Shown here in pieces: positions 25,233-33,269 of a DNA stretch of 64,000 nt; the first letter of the stretch is position 1; every line of letters starts with the position of its first letter. The notes below the pieces were generated by a model that was given only the letters and a program-made list of their open reading frames with translations, had not been told where the DNA came from and searched no databases. Location: NCBI RefSeq assembly GCF_036227225.1, contig NZ_CP109444.1:12009501-12073500 (forward strand), given 5' to 3'. This DNA comes from Streptomyces sp. NBC_01478 (lineage in GTDB: Bacteria; Actinomycetota; Actinomycetes; Streptomycetales; Streptomycetaceae). The translations under genes and the position numbers were made by a program.

Positions 25233-26267
25233 ATGTCGTCCGTTTACCGTGTCGCAGCCGTGCAGGCCGAGCCCGTATGGCTCGACGCCGGCGCCACAGT
25301 TGAGAAGACCATCGGACTCATCGAGGATGCAGCGGCGCAGGACGTGGCTCTCCTCGCCTTTCCCGAGGCATGGATCCCGGGCTACCCACTGTTCCTGTGG
25401 CTGGGCGCGGTGGCTGGGCAGGTGCCGTACGTCGCCCAGTACCACGCAAACTCCCTCACCCTGGACAGCCGTCACCTCACAGCGATCCGTGAGGCGGCCC
25501 GCCGCACAGGTGTGACCGTCGCTCTCGGCTACAGCGAGAAGGACCACGGCAGCCTCTACATAGCGCAGACCATCATCGGCCCCGACGGCGGTGTCCCGCT
25601 GCACCGCCGCAAGCTCAAGCCCACCCATGTCGAACGCAGCCTCTTCGGTGAAAGCGACGGCAGCCACCTCAAGGTCATCGACACCCCGCTCGGTCGGCTC
25701 GGCGCGTTGAACTGCTGGGAACACCTCCAGCCGCTGAACAGGTACGCCATGTACGCCCAGCACGAGCAGGTCCACATCGCAGCCTGGCCCGCCTTCGGCC
25801 TGTACAAGGGCATCGCCTATGCCTTCAGCGCCGAGGCCAACCTCGCCGCAACGCAGAGCTACGCCCTGGAAGGCGGATGCTTCGTCATCGCCCCGAGCCA
25901 GATAATCGGCGAACGGGCCATCGAGACGTTCGCGACCAACGACGAACAGCGTGCTCTGCTCACCACTGGCGCCGGCAACTCCCGCATCTACGGCCCCGAC
26001 GGATCGCCTCTGGGCCAAAACCTCGACGAGTACACCGAGGGGTTGGTCGTTGCCGACATCGACTTGTCTGTGATCGACCTGGCCAAGAACGCCGCAGACC
26101 CCACCGGCCACTACGCCAGGTCGGACGCCACGCGACTGCTGCACGACAATCGGCCCAGGCCGGCCGTGGTCCGGCCCGGCGAGGCTGGCGGCGGACCGTA
26201 CTTCGTCGACCTGGACGAGTCGGCAGACGGCACCGCCGCTGAGGTTCAGCTTTCAAGCCTGGCCTGA
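25233..26267 (+). CDS. Nitrilase
   Basis: A 344-residue nitrilase-superfamily protein with the triad E45 (LAFPEAWIPGYP), K127 (LHRRKLKPTHVER) and C161 (GALNCWEHLQPL). The CWEHLQPL and PTHVER(S/T)LFGE blocks are those of true nitrilases converting nitriles to acid plus ammonia, rather than carbamoylases. ATG 25233 with GGAGG 5 nt upstream; the frame extends upstream without a better start. Pieces of the same gene occur at 20043 and 39520, so this locus has been a donor of duplications. The IS insertion upstream may have altered its promoter. Confidence 0.92.
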   Translation: MSSVYRVAAVQAEPVWLDAGATVEKTIGLIEDAAAQDVALLAFPEAWIPGYPLFLWLGAVAGQVPYVAQYHANSLTLDSRHLTAIREAARRTGVTVALGYSEKDHGSLYIAQTIIGPDGGVPLHRRKLKPTHVERSLFGESDGSHLKVIDTPLGRLGALNCWEHLQPLNRYAMYAQHEQVHIAAWPAFGLYKGIAYAFSAEANLAATQSYALEGGCFVIAPSQIIGERAIETFATNDEQRALLTTGAGNSRIYGPDGSPLGQNLDEYTEGLVVADIDLSVIDLAKNAADPTGHYARSDATRLLHDNRPRPAVVRPGEAGGGPYFVDLDESADGTAAEVQLSSLA

Positions 26268-26540
26268 TCTCGTGTGGTGAGCGCGGCTTTCACGGCCTTG
26301 GCATGGGGGGTCGCGCTCGCCCATCTCGCCGCTCGGAGGCTCATCCGCTTCCGGGAGGCAGGGAACCTAACACCAGATGACGACTGCCGGGAAAAGAAAG
26401 TCAGTTTGGATCATTGTCCGTCGTATGGATATGCCGGAGGGCCGCGCTTTGGACATCGCTTTGACCATGCCATTCCATACTGCCGCCGCTACCAAAACAA
26501 GTGTTCCTCACATCCCTCGCACCCCCCGAGGGGGATCGTC

Positions 26541-26984
26541 ATGTACCTCGCCGAAGCGCCTGTCGCATCACCCAGACCCACCCCCACCGAAGTCGCATAC
26601 GCCAGCCCGGGCCAGCAGGCGCTGCTTGCCCTGCCCGCCACTGCGGCCTGCGTACCCGTAGCCCGTCGCTGGGCCGCCGTGCTGCTCAACTACTGGGGAG
26701 TGCTTCCGGATGACGAAGATTCCGCCCTCCTGATCATCGGCGAACTCGCCGCCAATGCCGCCCTTCACGGGCGCGCTGACATGACGCTGCTGCTCTGCCT
26801 CGACGGCCGGACGCTGCGCATCACGGTTGCCGACTCCGGGGCGCCAGCGTCCCGCGTACGCGACGGCATCGATGCCGATGACTACGGCCGAGGCTGCGAG
26901 CTTGTTCGCCTGCTTTCTGAGTGCATGGCCGTGCAACGGACAGCCCAGGGCTGGATAGTCCAGGCCGTAGTGCACTGCTGGTGA
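26541..26984 (+). CDS. HATPase_c (anti-sigma-factor-like) regulatory protein
   Basis: A 147-residue protein with GHKL ATPase boxes: N box IIGELAANAALHGRADMTLLL, G1 VADSGAPASR, and G2-like DDYGRGCELVRLLSECM. This is the RsbW/SpoIIAB-like type abundant in Streptomyces, usually binding anti-anti-sigma or sigma factors. ATG 26541 was chosen because it starts the known fold and follows GGGGG; an open frame upstream has no protein character. Solitary; partner unknown. Confidence 0.8.
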   Translation: MYLAEAPVASPRPTPTEVAYASPGQQALLALPATAACVPVARRWAAVLLNYWGVLPDDEDSALLIIGELAANAALHGRADMTLLLCLDGRTLRITVADSGAPASRVRDGIDADDYGRGCELVRLLSECMAVQRTAQGWIVQAVVHCW

Positions 26985-27617
26985 CCAGTGCTCAGGAACA
27001 CGCCTACGCAGGCAGTGGATGGTAGCCATGGCGCACGTGGGGTGCTGATGCGATCACGTGAGCAGGAGGGTTGAAGGGCGGCACGCCTCTCAGGTGTGGA
27101 TTTCCGTTCCGGGAAAGGCCACGCCGGTGATAAGACTGACCAAGACGCCTCGGTTCGCTATTGAACGTCAGAATTAATAAACCCGGCTATATTGTCTGCA
27201 AGTTTAACGCGTTTGTTCGTCTCATATAGAATGGGCGGCCCGCTGGTGCTTTGAGCGAGCGATTGTCCAGGGTCAGGTGTGAGTGCTTTGCTGGGCAGGG
27301 TTGGCGGCAGATGGTGCGGATGCCAGCCCAGCGCCTCAGGGGCTCGTGGCGGATCGAGCAACTCGACGGATGCGCCGCAGGAACAGGCCGTGTAGCCGTG
27401 TCCGTGTCACCGGTCTTGGTTAGCGTTCCGTCGGACCTCGATGACCGGTAGAGACTTGCGTGGGGTGGCACCGGTTGGGACGTTCGCGAGACGTCGTCCG
27501 GTAGTTCGACGTACTTGCCCCACAACGCCGAGAGCGCGCCCGTATCCGCAGCGAAAAGGGCATCCGCCGGGGCGGACACCCCTTCGCCCCGGCTGCGTGA
27601 CCGAACCCGGTCGAACC
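26985..27617. other. Long intergenic region without a recognisable gene
   Basis: About 630 bases, including an unusually AT-rich patch near 27160-27230 (ATTAATAAACC, CTATATTG, CATATAGAAT). No convincing coding frame was recognised; minus-strand phrases such as TGALSALWGKYVELPDDVSR near 27500 suggest a decayed gene. Confidence 0.4.
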
Positions 27618-28274
27618 CTATGCGGTCGGAGCACCAGCAACCTGGGACAGCTGCAGCGGGGCAGCAGTCTTCGCCCGTACCTCCTCCTCGGTGACGCCCG
27701 GAGCGAGATCTACTAGTCGCAGGCCGTCCGGATTCACATCGATGGTGGCGAGATCTGTGATGATGCGGCTGACCACACCGGTGCCGGTCAGCGGCAGGGT
27801 GCACTCTTGGACGATCTTCGGGCTTCCGTCCTTGGCGACGTGGTCCGTGAGCACGACAATCCGGCGGGCGCCGACCACGAGGTCCATGGCCCCGCCCATG
27901 CCTTTGACGAGGGCACCCGGGATTGTCCAGTTCGCCAGATCGCCCTTTGCGCTGACCTGCAGGGCCCCCAGGACGGCGATGTCGATGTGGCCGCCGCGGA
28001 TCATGCCGAAGGACGTCGCGGAGTCGAAATAGCTGGCACCGAGGTTGACGGTGACGGTCTGCTTGCCCGCGTTGATCACGTCAGCGTCCTCCTCGCCTTC
28101 CCAGGGGAACGGGCCGAGGCCGAGGATGCCGTTCTCGCTCTGCAAGGTCACTTGGATGCCGTCGGGAATGTGGTTGGCCACGAGAGTCGGAATGCCGATC
28201 CCCAGGTTGACGTAGTCTCCGTCGTTAAGTTCGGCAGCTGCGATCGCCGCCATGTCGTCACGTGTCCGGGGCAC
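27618..28274 (-). CDS. 3-oxoacid CoA-transferase subunit B
   Basis: A 218-residue protein with the family active-site signature SENGILG (the Glu forms the CoA-thioester intermediate) and GxGxP-like [15 protein letters not shown]. Together with the subunit A gene upstream it transfers CoA from succinyl-CoA to a 3-oxoacid (acetoacetate or 3-oxoadipate). The two genes are 12 bp apart and form an operon. In this window the pair could serve the last step of an aromatic route. Sequence alone does not separate ScoB from PcaJ. Confidence 0.92.
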   Translation of the reverse strand: MPRTRDDMAAIAAAELNDGDYVNLGIGIPTLVANHIPDGIQVTLQSENGILGLGPFPWEGEEDADVINAGKQTVTVNLGASYFDSATSFGMIRGGHIDIAVLGALQVSAKGDLANWTIPGALVKGMGGAMDLVVGARRIVVLTDHVAKDGSPKIVQECTLPLTGTGVVSRIITDLATIDVNPDGLRLVDLAPGVTEEEVRAKTAAPLQLSQVAGAPTA

Positions 28275-28286
28275 GAGTCTTCCCTC

Positions 28287-28997
28287 CTAGGCTTCGACGG
28301 TCATGCGGAGGCGGACCGTGCGCTGCTCGATTTCCTTGCCCCGATCCCTCGCGGCCACCACATGCCTGACGTAGATGCCCGGGGTGACGACCGATTCGGG
28401 GTCGGTGAACTCCTCGGACAGCTGCTCTGCCTCTGCAACAGTCACCCGGCCGCACGTGGCCACGAGGGGGTTGAAGTTACGTGCAGACGCCCGGTACGTC
28501 AGGTTGCCGGCCTGGTCGGCGGTATGGGCGTGCACGAGCGCGAGGTCAGCGACGATCGCCCGCTCCTGAACGTGGAGGTGCCCGTCGAACTCGGCGTGCG
28601 GCTTGCCTTCGGCGACGGGCGTGCCCACGCCGGTCCTTGTGTAGAAGGCCGGGATCCCGGCCCCGCCCGCCCGCATGCGCTCGGCGAGCGTGCCCTGTGG
28701 GGAGAACTCCACGTCGAGGGCCTTGTCCAGGTATTGCTGGGCGAACAGTTTGTTCTCGCCCACGTACGAGGCAATCACCTTGACCACCTGACGATTCTCG
28801 AGCAGCAGGCCGAGGCCCTTGCCGTCGACCCCCATGTTGTTGGACACGATCGTCAGCGCCGTGACGCCGCTGTCCCTTACGACCTCGATGAGGTCGTAAG
28901 GGACGCCGCAGAGACCGAACCCGCCGACGGCGATCGTCATCCCGTCGGTCAGCACGCCGGCCAAAGCCTCTTCCGCGTTCGCGCGTCGCTTGGACAA
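28287..28997 (-). CDS. 3-oxoacid CoA-transferase subunit A
   Basis: About 236 residues: TDGMTIAVGGFGLCGVPYDLI at the start and VSNNMG, RMRAGGAGIPAFYTRTGVGT, then NLTYRASARNFNP, all typical of subunit A of succinyl-CoA:3-oxoacid or 3-oxoadipate CoA-transferase. An ATG at 29084 gives 29 extra residues of basic, non-conserved sequence; TTG 28997 with GGAAGG 8 nt upstream gives the expected family N-terminus and is preferred. Divergent from an IclR regulator at 29159, the usual arrangement for pca genes. Confidence 0.88.
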   Translation of the reverse strand: MSKRRANAEEALAGVLTDGMTIAVGGFGLCGVPYDLIEVVRDSGVTALTIVSNNMGVDGKGLGLLLENRQVVKVIASYVGENKLFAQQYLDKALDVEFSPQGTLAERMRAGGAGIPAFYTRTGVGTPVAEGKPHAEFDGHLHVQERAIVADLALVHAHTADQAGNLTYRASARNFNPLVATCGRVTVAEAEQLSEEFTDPESVVTPGIYVRHVVAARDRGKEIEQRTVRLRMTVEA

Positions 28998-29019
28998 TTC
29001 GCCCACCTTCCGCCTTGGT

Positions 29020-29145
29020 CGTTCACTCTCCGAGCGCTGGAGAGTCAAGCTCTTCGATCCCTTACTGGGCAAGAACCTGCGCATTTATCGAGCAAAGCGA
29101 TTGACCTGTGAGCGGAGAGCGGGCATGGCGTCCACTCAGTGAACG
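29020..29145. promoter_or_regulatory. Divergent control region between CoA-transferase and IclR genes
   Basis: Two 8-bp half-sites in inverted orientation, CGTTCACT (29020-29027) and AGTGAACG (29138-29145), lie close to the two start codons. Next to the first is a perfect 6-bp inverted repeat, CTCTCC-N7-GGAGAG (29026-29044). These are candidate binding sites for the neighbouring IclR protein. Confidence 0.45.
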
Positions 29146-29158
29146 TACGATGAGGTGC

Positions 29159-29941
29159 ATGGACGCGACCCCGGCAGCTCACCTCGTCGGTAGGGTCAGC
29201 GCAGTTCTGCGCGCGCTGTCGACGGTCAACGAGGCCGGTGCGGGCACGGCCGTCCTGGCGAAGGCGACAAGCCTGCCCAGACCGACCGTGCATCGGCTGC
29301 TCGTCTCGCTCGCGGAGGAGGGGTTCGTCGACCGCGATCGACGCAGTGGGCACTGGTTCCTCGGCCCCGAGCTGTATCTGCTCGGCGGAGTGGCCGGCAC
29401 TCGCTACGACATCACTCGCCATGCGCGCGAGAGCGTGCACCGGCTTGCGACCCTGACGGGGGAGAGCGCGTTCTTCTCGGCGCGGCGGGGCGATGAGACA
29501 GTGTGCCTTCTACGCGAGGAGGGGGATTTCCCCATCCGTTCCTTCGTGTTGTACGAGGGCGCGCGTTTCCCACTGGGCGTCGTATCAGCGGGCCTGGCAG
29601 TGCTGTCGTTCCTCGACGACGCAGAGATCGACGCCCATCTCGCGGGCCGGGATCTGGTCGGCCAGTGGGGCCAGGCACATGCTCCGGATGCGGTGCGTGA
29701 ACGCATCCGGCAGACCCGGACCGACGGCTATGCCGTGAACCCCGGACTCGTCGTGGAAGGCAGCTGGGGCATGGCGGCAGCCGTATTCGACCATGCCGGA
29801 CAGCCCGCGTGGGCGCTCACTCTGACCGGCGTGGAAACCAGGTTCCGCCCCGAACGCAGACCTGAACTCGGTGCGCTCCTGCTGCGCGAGGCGCATACCC
29901 TCGGCCGGGTGCTGACCAGTGGCGTCGACACCCAGCGGTGA
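29159..29941 (+). CDS. IclR-family transcriptional regulator 2
   Basis: About 260 residues: N-terminal winged helix (GRVSAVLRALSTVNEAGAGT, VLAKATSLPRPTVHRLLVSLAEEGFVDRD) and the IclR effector domain (RYDITRHARESVHRLATLTGESAFFSARRGDETVCLLREEG, then FPLGVVSAGLAVLSFL). The start is uncertain among GTG/ATG codons at 29108, 29150 and 29159; the last gives the family-like N-terminus. Divergent from the CoA-transferase pair, which is its likely target, as with PcaR/PcaU-type regulators. Followed by a strong hairpin at 30095. Confidence 0.88.
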   Translation: MDATPAAHLVGRVSAVLRALSTVNEAGAGTAVLAKATSLPRPTVHRLLVSLAEEGFVDRDRRSGHWFLGPELYLLGGVAGTRYDITRHARESVHRLATLTGESAFFSARRGDETVCLLREEGDFPIRSFVLYEGARFPLGVVSAGLAVLSFLDDAEIDAHLAGRDLVGQWGQAHAPDAVRERIRQTRTDGYAVNPGLVVEGSWGMAAAVFDHAGQPAWALTLTGVETRFRPERRPELGALLLREAHTLGRVLTSGVDTQR

Positions 29942-30094
29942 CCGCTGCGTGACACACGCCGCGGGACCTGATACCGGCCATGCGACTGGCCTGGCCGCGA
30001 GCACGGTGATCTGCGTCAACAACCCAGGTGGCGCCTCCCTACGTTCTACGGGCCGGGCTGGTCCGTCGCGACGCCAACCCGGCGTAACGAGAAG

Positions 30095-30114
30095 CCCCCT
30101 CGTCCACGAGGGGG
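30095..30114. terminator. Bidirectional hairpin terminator
   Basis: Perfect 8-bp stem CCCCCTCG / CGAGGGGG with loop TCCA, lying between the converging IclR and alpha/beta-hydrolase genes. Confidence 0.7.
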
Positions 30115-30119
30115 AGGAG

Positions 30120-30836
30120 TCACCAGCGAGTACGAGAGCTGCCGCCGCCCATGGAGTTCTTCACGATCCTGTCCAGATAAAGAGCGAGGTCCTTGGGACG
30201 GGAGTACATCGGGCCGTGGCCGGTGGGCCACTCGACGGTCTCGGCGCCCATGCGCGCGGCGAGTTCACGCTGGGTCGCCGCGGGCAGCGCGCGGTCCTCG
30301 GTGGCGATCAGGTAGTGGGTGGGCAACGTCCGCCAGGCGGGGCTGCCCGAGGGCGCGGTGTCGATGCCGAGGCGGGGGAGCTTCTGTACGGCGGCAGCGA
30401 GCGCGGTGCGCTCCTCGGCGGCGTCTGCGGCCATGACCTTGCCGTACGCGCGACGGTCGATGTACGAGTGTTGGTCCTCGGTGGTCCTGATGTGCTCGGG
30501 AAGCAAGCTGCCGGTGCGGCGGCGGGAGATGTCGCTCACCGATTCACCCTCGTCGGGGGCGAAGGCAGCGACGTAAGCGAGGGCCGCGACACTGTCTTGG
30601 CCGCGGGCCGCGTTGGTGATCACCGCACCGCCGTACGACCAGCCGGTGAGCAGCACGGGCTCACCGGTGTCGAAGGTGGTCAGCACCCGCCGCACGGCCG
30701 CGATGTCGTCCTCCATGGACTGGAGCGACAGCTGGGCGGCGACGGGATCGTGGCCCAGGGCAAGCAGTTCGGTGATCGTCTCACTCCAGCAGGAGCCGTC
30801 GGCCCACAGGCCGTGGACCAGGACGATGGCGGTCAT
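30120..30836 (-). CDS. Alpha/beta-hydrolase (EstC/MES-like)
   Basis: A 238-residue protein: AIVLVHGLWADGSCWSETI oxyanion region, nucleophile elbow LLTGWSYGGAVIT (Ser about 78), acid in ATEDRALP and His in WPTGHGPMYSRP. This short cap-poor type resembles the salicylate methylesterase/hydroxynitrile-lyase-like group of hydrolases. ATG 30836 with GAGGAGG upstream. Next to GlxA regulator 1 on the same strand, with an ISKra4 scrap between them. Similar hydrolases accompany the other GlxA/HD loci. Confidence 0.82.
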   Translation of the reverse strand: MTAIVLVHGLWADGSCWSETITELLALGHDPVAAQLSLQSMEDDIAAVRRVLTTFDTGEPVLLTGWSYGGAVITNAARGQDSVAALAYVAAFAPDEGESVSDISRRRTGSLLPEHIRTTEDQHSYIDRRAYGKVMAADAAEERTALAAAVQKLPRLGIDTAPSGSPAWRTLPTHYLIATEDRALPAATQRELAARMGAETVEWPTGHGPMYSRPKDLALYLDRIVKNSMGGGSSRTRW

Positions 30837-30885
30837 GGAGTCCTCCTCGTGAACGGTTGGTTGTATTCGGTCGGACAGCGGTAAA

Positions 30886-31035
30886 TCAGATGCTGAGGGC
30901 GTATTCGCTTGAATCGGCTGGTTGGTAGAGGCGTTGATGTTCGCGGGTGACGTGGTAGCGCCAGTGGGTGTCGAAGTCGCCGTTGCTCTGGTCGGCGCGC
31001 AGTCGGAGGACGGCTTCGGTGCCGTCGGGACCCCA
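30886..31035 (-). pseudogene. C-terminal fragment of an ISKra4-family transposase
   Basis: About 49 codons reading GPDGTEAVLRLRADQSNGDF and DTHWRYHVTREHQRLY, resembling the C-terminal tail of ISKra4-type transposases. The rest is missing. A matching scrap in the opposite orientation lies at 32738 on the other side of the GlxA-HD pair. Confidence 0.6.
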
Positions 31036-31039
31036 GCGG

Positions 31040-32011
31040 TCATGATGCTGTGTTCGAGGTGTCGGTCTGGTGCTGGAAAAGGGTGCGGTACTGCTGGGGT
31101 GAAGTGCCGAGGTATCGGTGGAAGGTGGCTCGGAGTGCGGCGGGACTGCCAAGGCCGCTGAGGTGGCCGATCTGCTCGATGGCCACGGTTGTTGTTTCGA
31201 GCAGCTCTCGCGCCCAGTCGAGGCGGGCGCTGGTCAGCCAGGCCAGTGGCGAGGTGCCCGTCTCCTCGCGGAAGCGCCGAGCGAATGTGCGGCGGGACAT
31301 GTGCGCGTGTTGCGCAAGTGTGTCCAGGGTGTGGTGGTGTGCGAGGTTGGCCAGTATCCAGTCGCGGACGGGGGCAAGCTCGGTGCCGCTCGCGGCCGGA
31401 CGAAGACGTTCGATGAACTGGGCCTGCCCGCCCACTCGTTGCGGTGGCGCCACCAGGGCCCGGGCGCGGGTGTTTGCTGCGGCGGCTCCGTGGTCGCGGC
31501 GGATGATGTGCAGGCAAAGGTCGATGCCCGCGGTCACGCCCGCGGAGGTAAGGATGTCCGAGTCGTCGACGAACAGCCGGTTCGGCACGACGGAGATCCG
31601 CGGATACAGGCGCTGCAGGCGGCCGGCTTCCTGCCAGTGAGTCGTCGCTTGGCGTCCGTCGAGGAGCCCCGCGGCCGCCAGGGCGAAGGCACCGGTGCAG
31701 ATCGAGACGATCCGCCCACCGCGGGCATGGACGGCACGCAATGCCCGCAGGACGCTGCCGGGCACCGCCGCGTCCGGGATCTCATAGCCGGGAACAACCA
31801 CTGTGTCGACGTCGTCCAGCGCTTCGAGGCCGGTGCGCGCGGCCAGCTCGAAGCCGCCGCTGCTGCGGATGGGCCCGGCTGCCGGATCGGTGCACACCGT
31901 GACGTCGTAGTGCGGGTCCGTCCCGAATGCCTGAACGGGGATCCCGAAGTCGAGCGCGAGAACGCCGGGAAGCGCCAGGACTGCAACACGGTGTTGGCTG
32001 GTCGTCTGCAT
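31040..32011 (-). CDS. GlxA-type regulator 1 (DJ-1/PfpI domain plus AraC HTH)
   Basis: A 323-residue protein. Residues 1-200 form a DJ-1/PfpI domain with the elbow Cys C105 in SICTGAFALAAAGLLDGR; the C-terminus carries two AraC HTH units (TLDTLAQHAHMSRRTFARRFREETGTSPLAWL and AIEQIGHLSGLGSPAALRATFHRYLGTSPQQYR). The DJ-1 part is related to isonitrile hydratase, and in these regulators probably senses a small molecule. Divergent from HD copy 2 with 71 bp between starts; the TAGGAT 6 bp before its ATG suggests leaderless transcription. Confidence 0.9.
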   Translation of the reverse strand: MQTTSQHRVAVLALPGVLALDFGIPVQAFGTDPHYDVTVCTDPAAGPIRSSGGFELAARTGLEALDDVDTVVVPGYEIPDAAVPGSVLRALRAVHARGGRIVSICTGAFALAAAGLLDGRQATTHWQEAGRLQRLYPRISVVPNRLFVDDSDILTSAGVTAGIDLCLHIIRRDHGAAAANTRARALVAPPQRVGGQAQFIERLRPAASGTELAPVRDWILANLAHHHTLDTLAQHAHMSRRTFARRFREETGTSPLAWLTSARLDWARELLETTTVAIEQIGHLSGLGSPAALRATFHRYLGTSPQQYRTLFQHQTDTSNTAS

Positions 32012-32082
32012 GGCCCGATCCTAGCGGTGGGTGACCCTCGGGCCACTGGCGAGTGGGAGGGACCGCTTCGTAGCGTCGAGGC

Positions 32083-32715
32083 ATGACATTCACCCTCGAT
32101 CTGCCGACCGGGCCGCTGGCCGATGCTGTGCTCCGCGCGGTGCAGTCCTCGGAGAGCGCCTCGATCGCGAACCACAGCGTGCGCAGCTTCTTCTTCGCGC
32201 AGCTTCTCGCCGAACACGAAGGCGCCCTGGACGATGCCGCCTACGACCGTGATCTGCTCTTTGCGGCGACTGTCCTGCACGACCTGGGGGTCGGCGACCT
32301 CGCTCAGGGCGACGCACGGTTCGAGGTGGAGGGCGCGGATCTTGCTGCCGCGCTGCTGACTGAGCACGGTGTCGACGCGCAGGACGTGGACCGGGTGTGG
32401 GAGGCGATCGCCCTGCATGCCTCGCCTGGGATCGCCCAACGGCGTGGACTGCTCGCCTACCTGACGTATGAGGGCATCGCTGCCGACTTCGGACTCAACG
32501 CGGAGATCGTTGCCGATTGGGAGAAGGAGATCCACAGCGTGTATCCGCGGCTGGCGATGATCCGGTCGCTGACTGACGCCATTACGGAAAGGGCCGCACG
32601 GTCCGCCGCGGCGGCACCCCTCTACTCGATCGGCGGCGAACTGCTGCGCGAACGCCGCGCCGACGGCATCACCACCCTCGAACTCGCCGCCGCATCCTCC
32701 CCCTGGGGAGAGTGA
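32083..32715 (+). CDS. Small HD-domain metal hydrolase (cyanamide-hydratase-like), copy 2
   Basis: A 210-residue HD protein with H31 (HSVRSFFFA), H66-D67 (VLHDLGVGD) and H112 (AIALHAS), and FEVEGAD at 80-86; motif positions coincide with copy 1 (681-1262). The C-terminus TERAARSAAAAPLYSIGGEL also aligns with copy 1. TAGCGT 6 bp ahead of the ATG suggests a leaderless start. Divergent from GlxA regulator 1, which is its likely controller. The substrate is unknown; relation to cyanamide hydratases is by motif layout only. Confidence 0.8.
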   Translation: MTFTLDLPTGPLADAVLRAVQSSESASIANHSVRSFFFAQLLAEHEGALDDAAYDRDLLFAATVLHDLGVGDLAQGDARFEVEGADLAAALLTEHGVDAQDVDRVWEAIALHASPGIAQRRGLLAYLTYEGIAADFGLNAEIVADWEKEIHSVYPRLAMIRSLTDAITERAARSAAAAPLYSIGGELLRERRADGITTLELAAASSPWGE

Positions 32716-32737
32716 GCACAGCGGGCGGGCACAGGTT

Positions 32738-32785
32738 GCGGTGGAACTGAAACTCCGCGCCGCGCTCAGCAACGGCGACTTCGAA
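32738..32785 (+). pseudogene. Small ISKra4 transposase scrap
   Basis: Sixteen codons read AVELKLRAALSNGDFE, matching the AVLRLRA--SNGDF block of the fragment at 30886 but on the opposite strand, 22 bp after the HD gene. Too short to stand alone; identified by the paired occurrence. Confidence 0.45.
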
Positions 32786-33090
32786 CCCTGCTGCCCGATC
32801 CGGCGGCCACCGAACGGCCACGACCGGCGTTCACCCGGGAGTCGCCACGGCATCGGGCGCAGATGTGCGCTTTCACTGGGCCGACCACCAACTGAGTCTT
32901 GCCCAGCGGGAGTTGTGGACTACCGGCGGAGGTTCGACCCCTCCCTCGGCATGAGCATGCGCCGCGAATGTCCGGGTTGCTCGCGTCGCGACGGGCGGCG
33001 TCCACCCCCGTTATCTTCTTCGCGGTTCCGCAATGGGACCGCTGGCCTCCGGGCCCGGCATGGCTGTTCCCCCCTGTCGAACCGATGACC

Positions 33091-33269
33091 TGGGGGTGGT
33101 GCCACCGGGCCCGGGAGGCGCCGTTGGAGACGCTGATGAGAGGTCCGACTACCGCCTGGCCGGGCGTAATGCCCGGCAGTACACAAGCGGCAGGTCTGCA
33201 TAACGTGGATGCGCGCATACGACGCCAACGCCCCGGCCAGCACGCACGACATCCGTTCGGGAGGACGGC
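33091..33269 (+). ncRNA. Candidate bridge-RNA region of the IS110-family element
   Basis: IS110-group elements encode a structured guide (bridge) RNA in the non-coding end upstream of the recombinase. The region before the recombinase start contains a perfect hairpin GCCGGGC-GTAAT-GCCCGGC (33159-33177) and a GGTGG/CCACC inverted repeat near 33095. Exact limits and guide loops cannot be set from one copy; this is an inference from the family. Confidence 0.35.
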
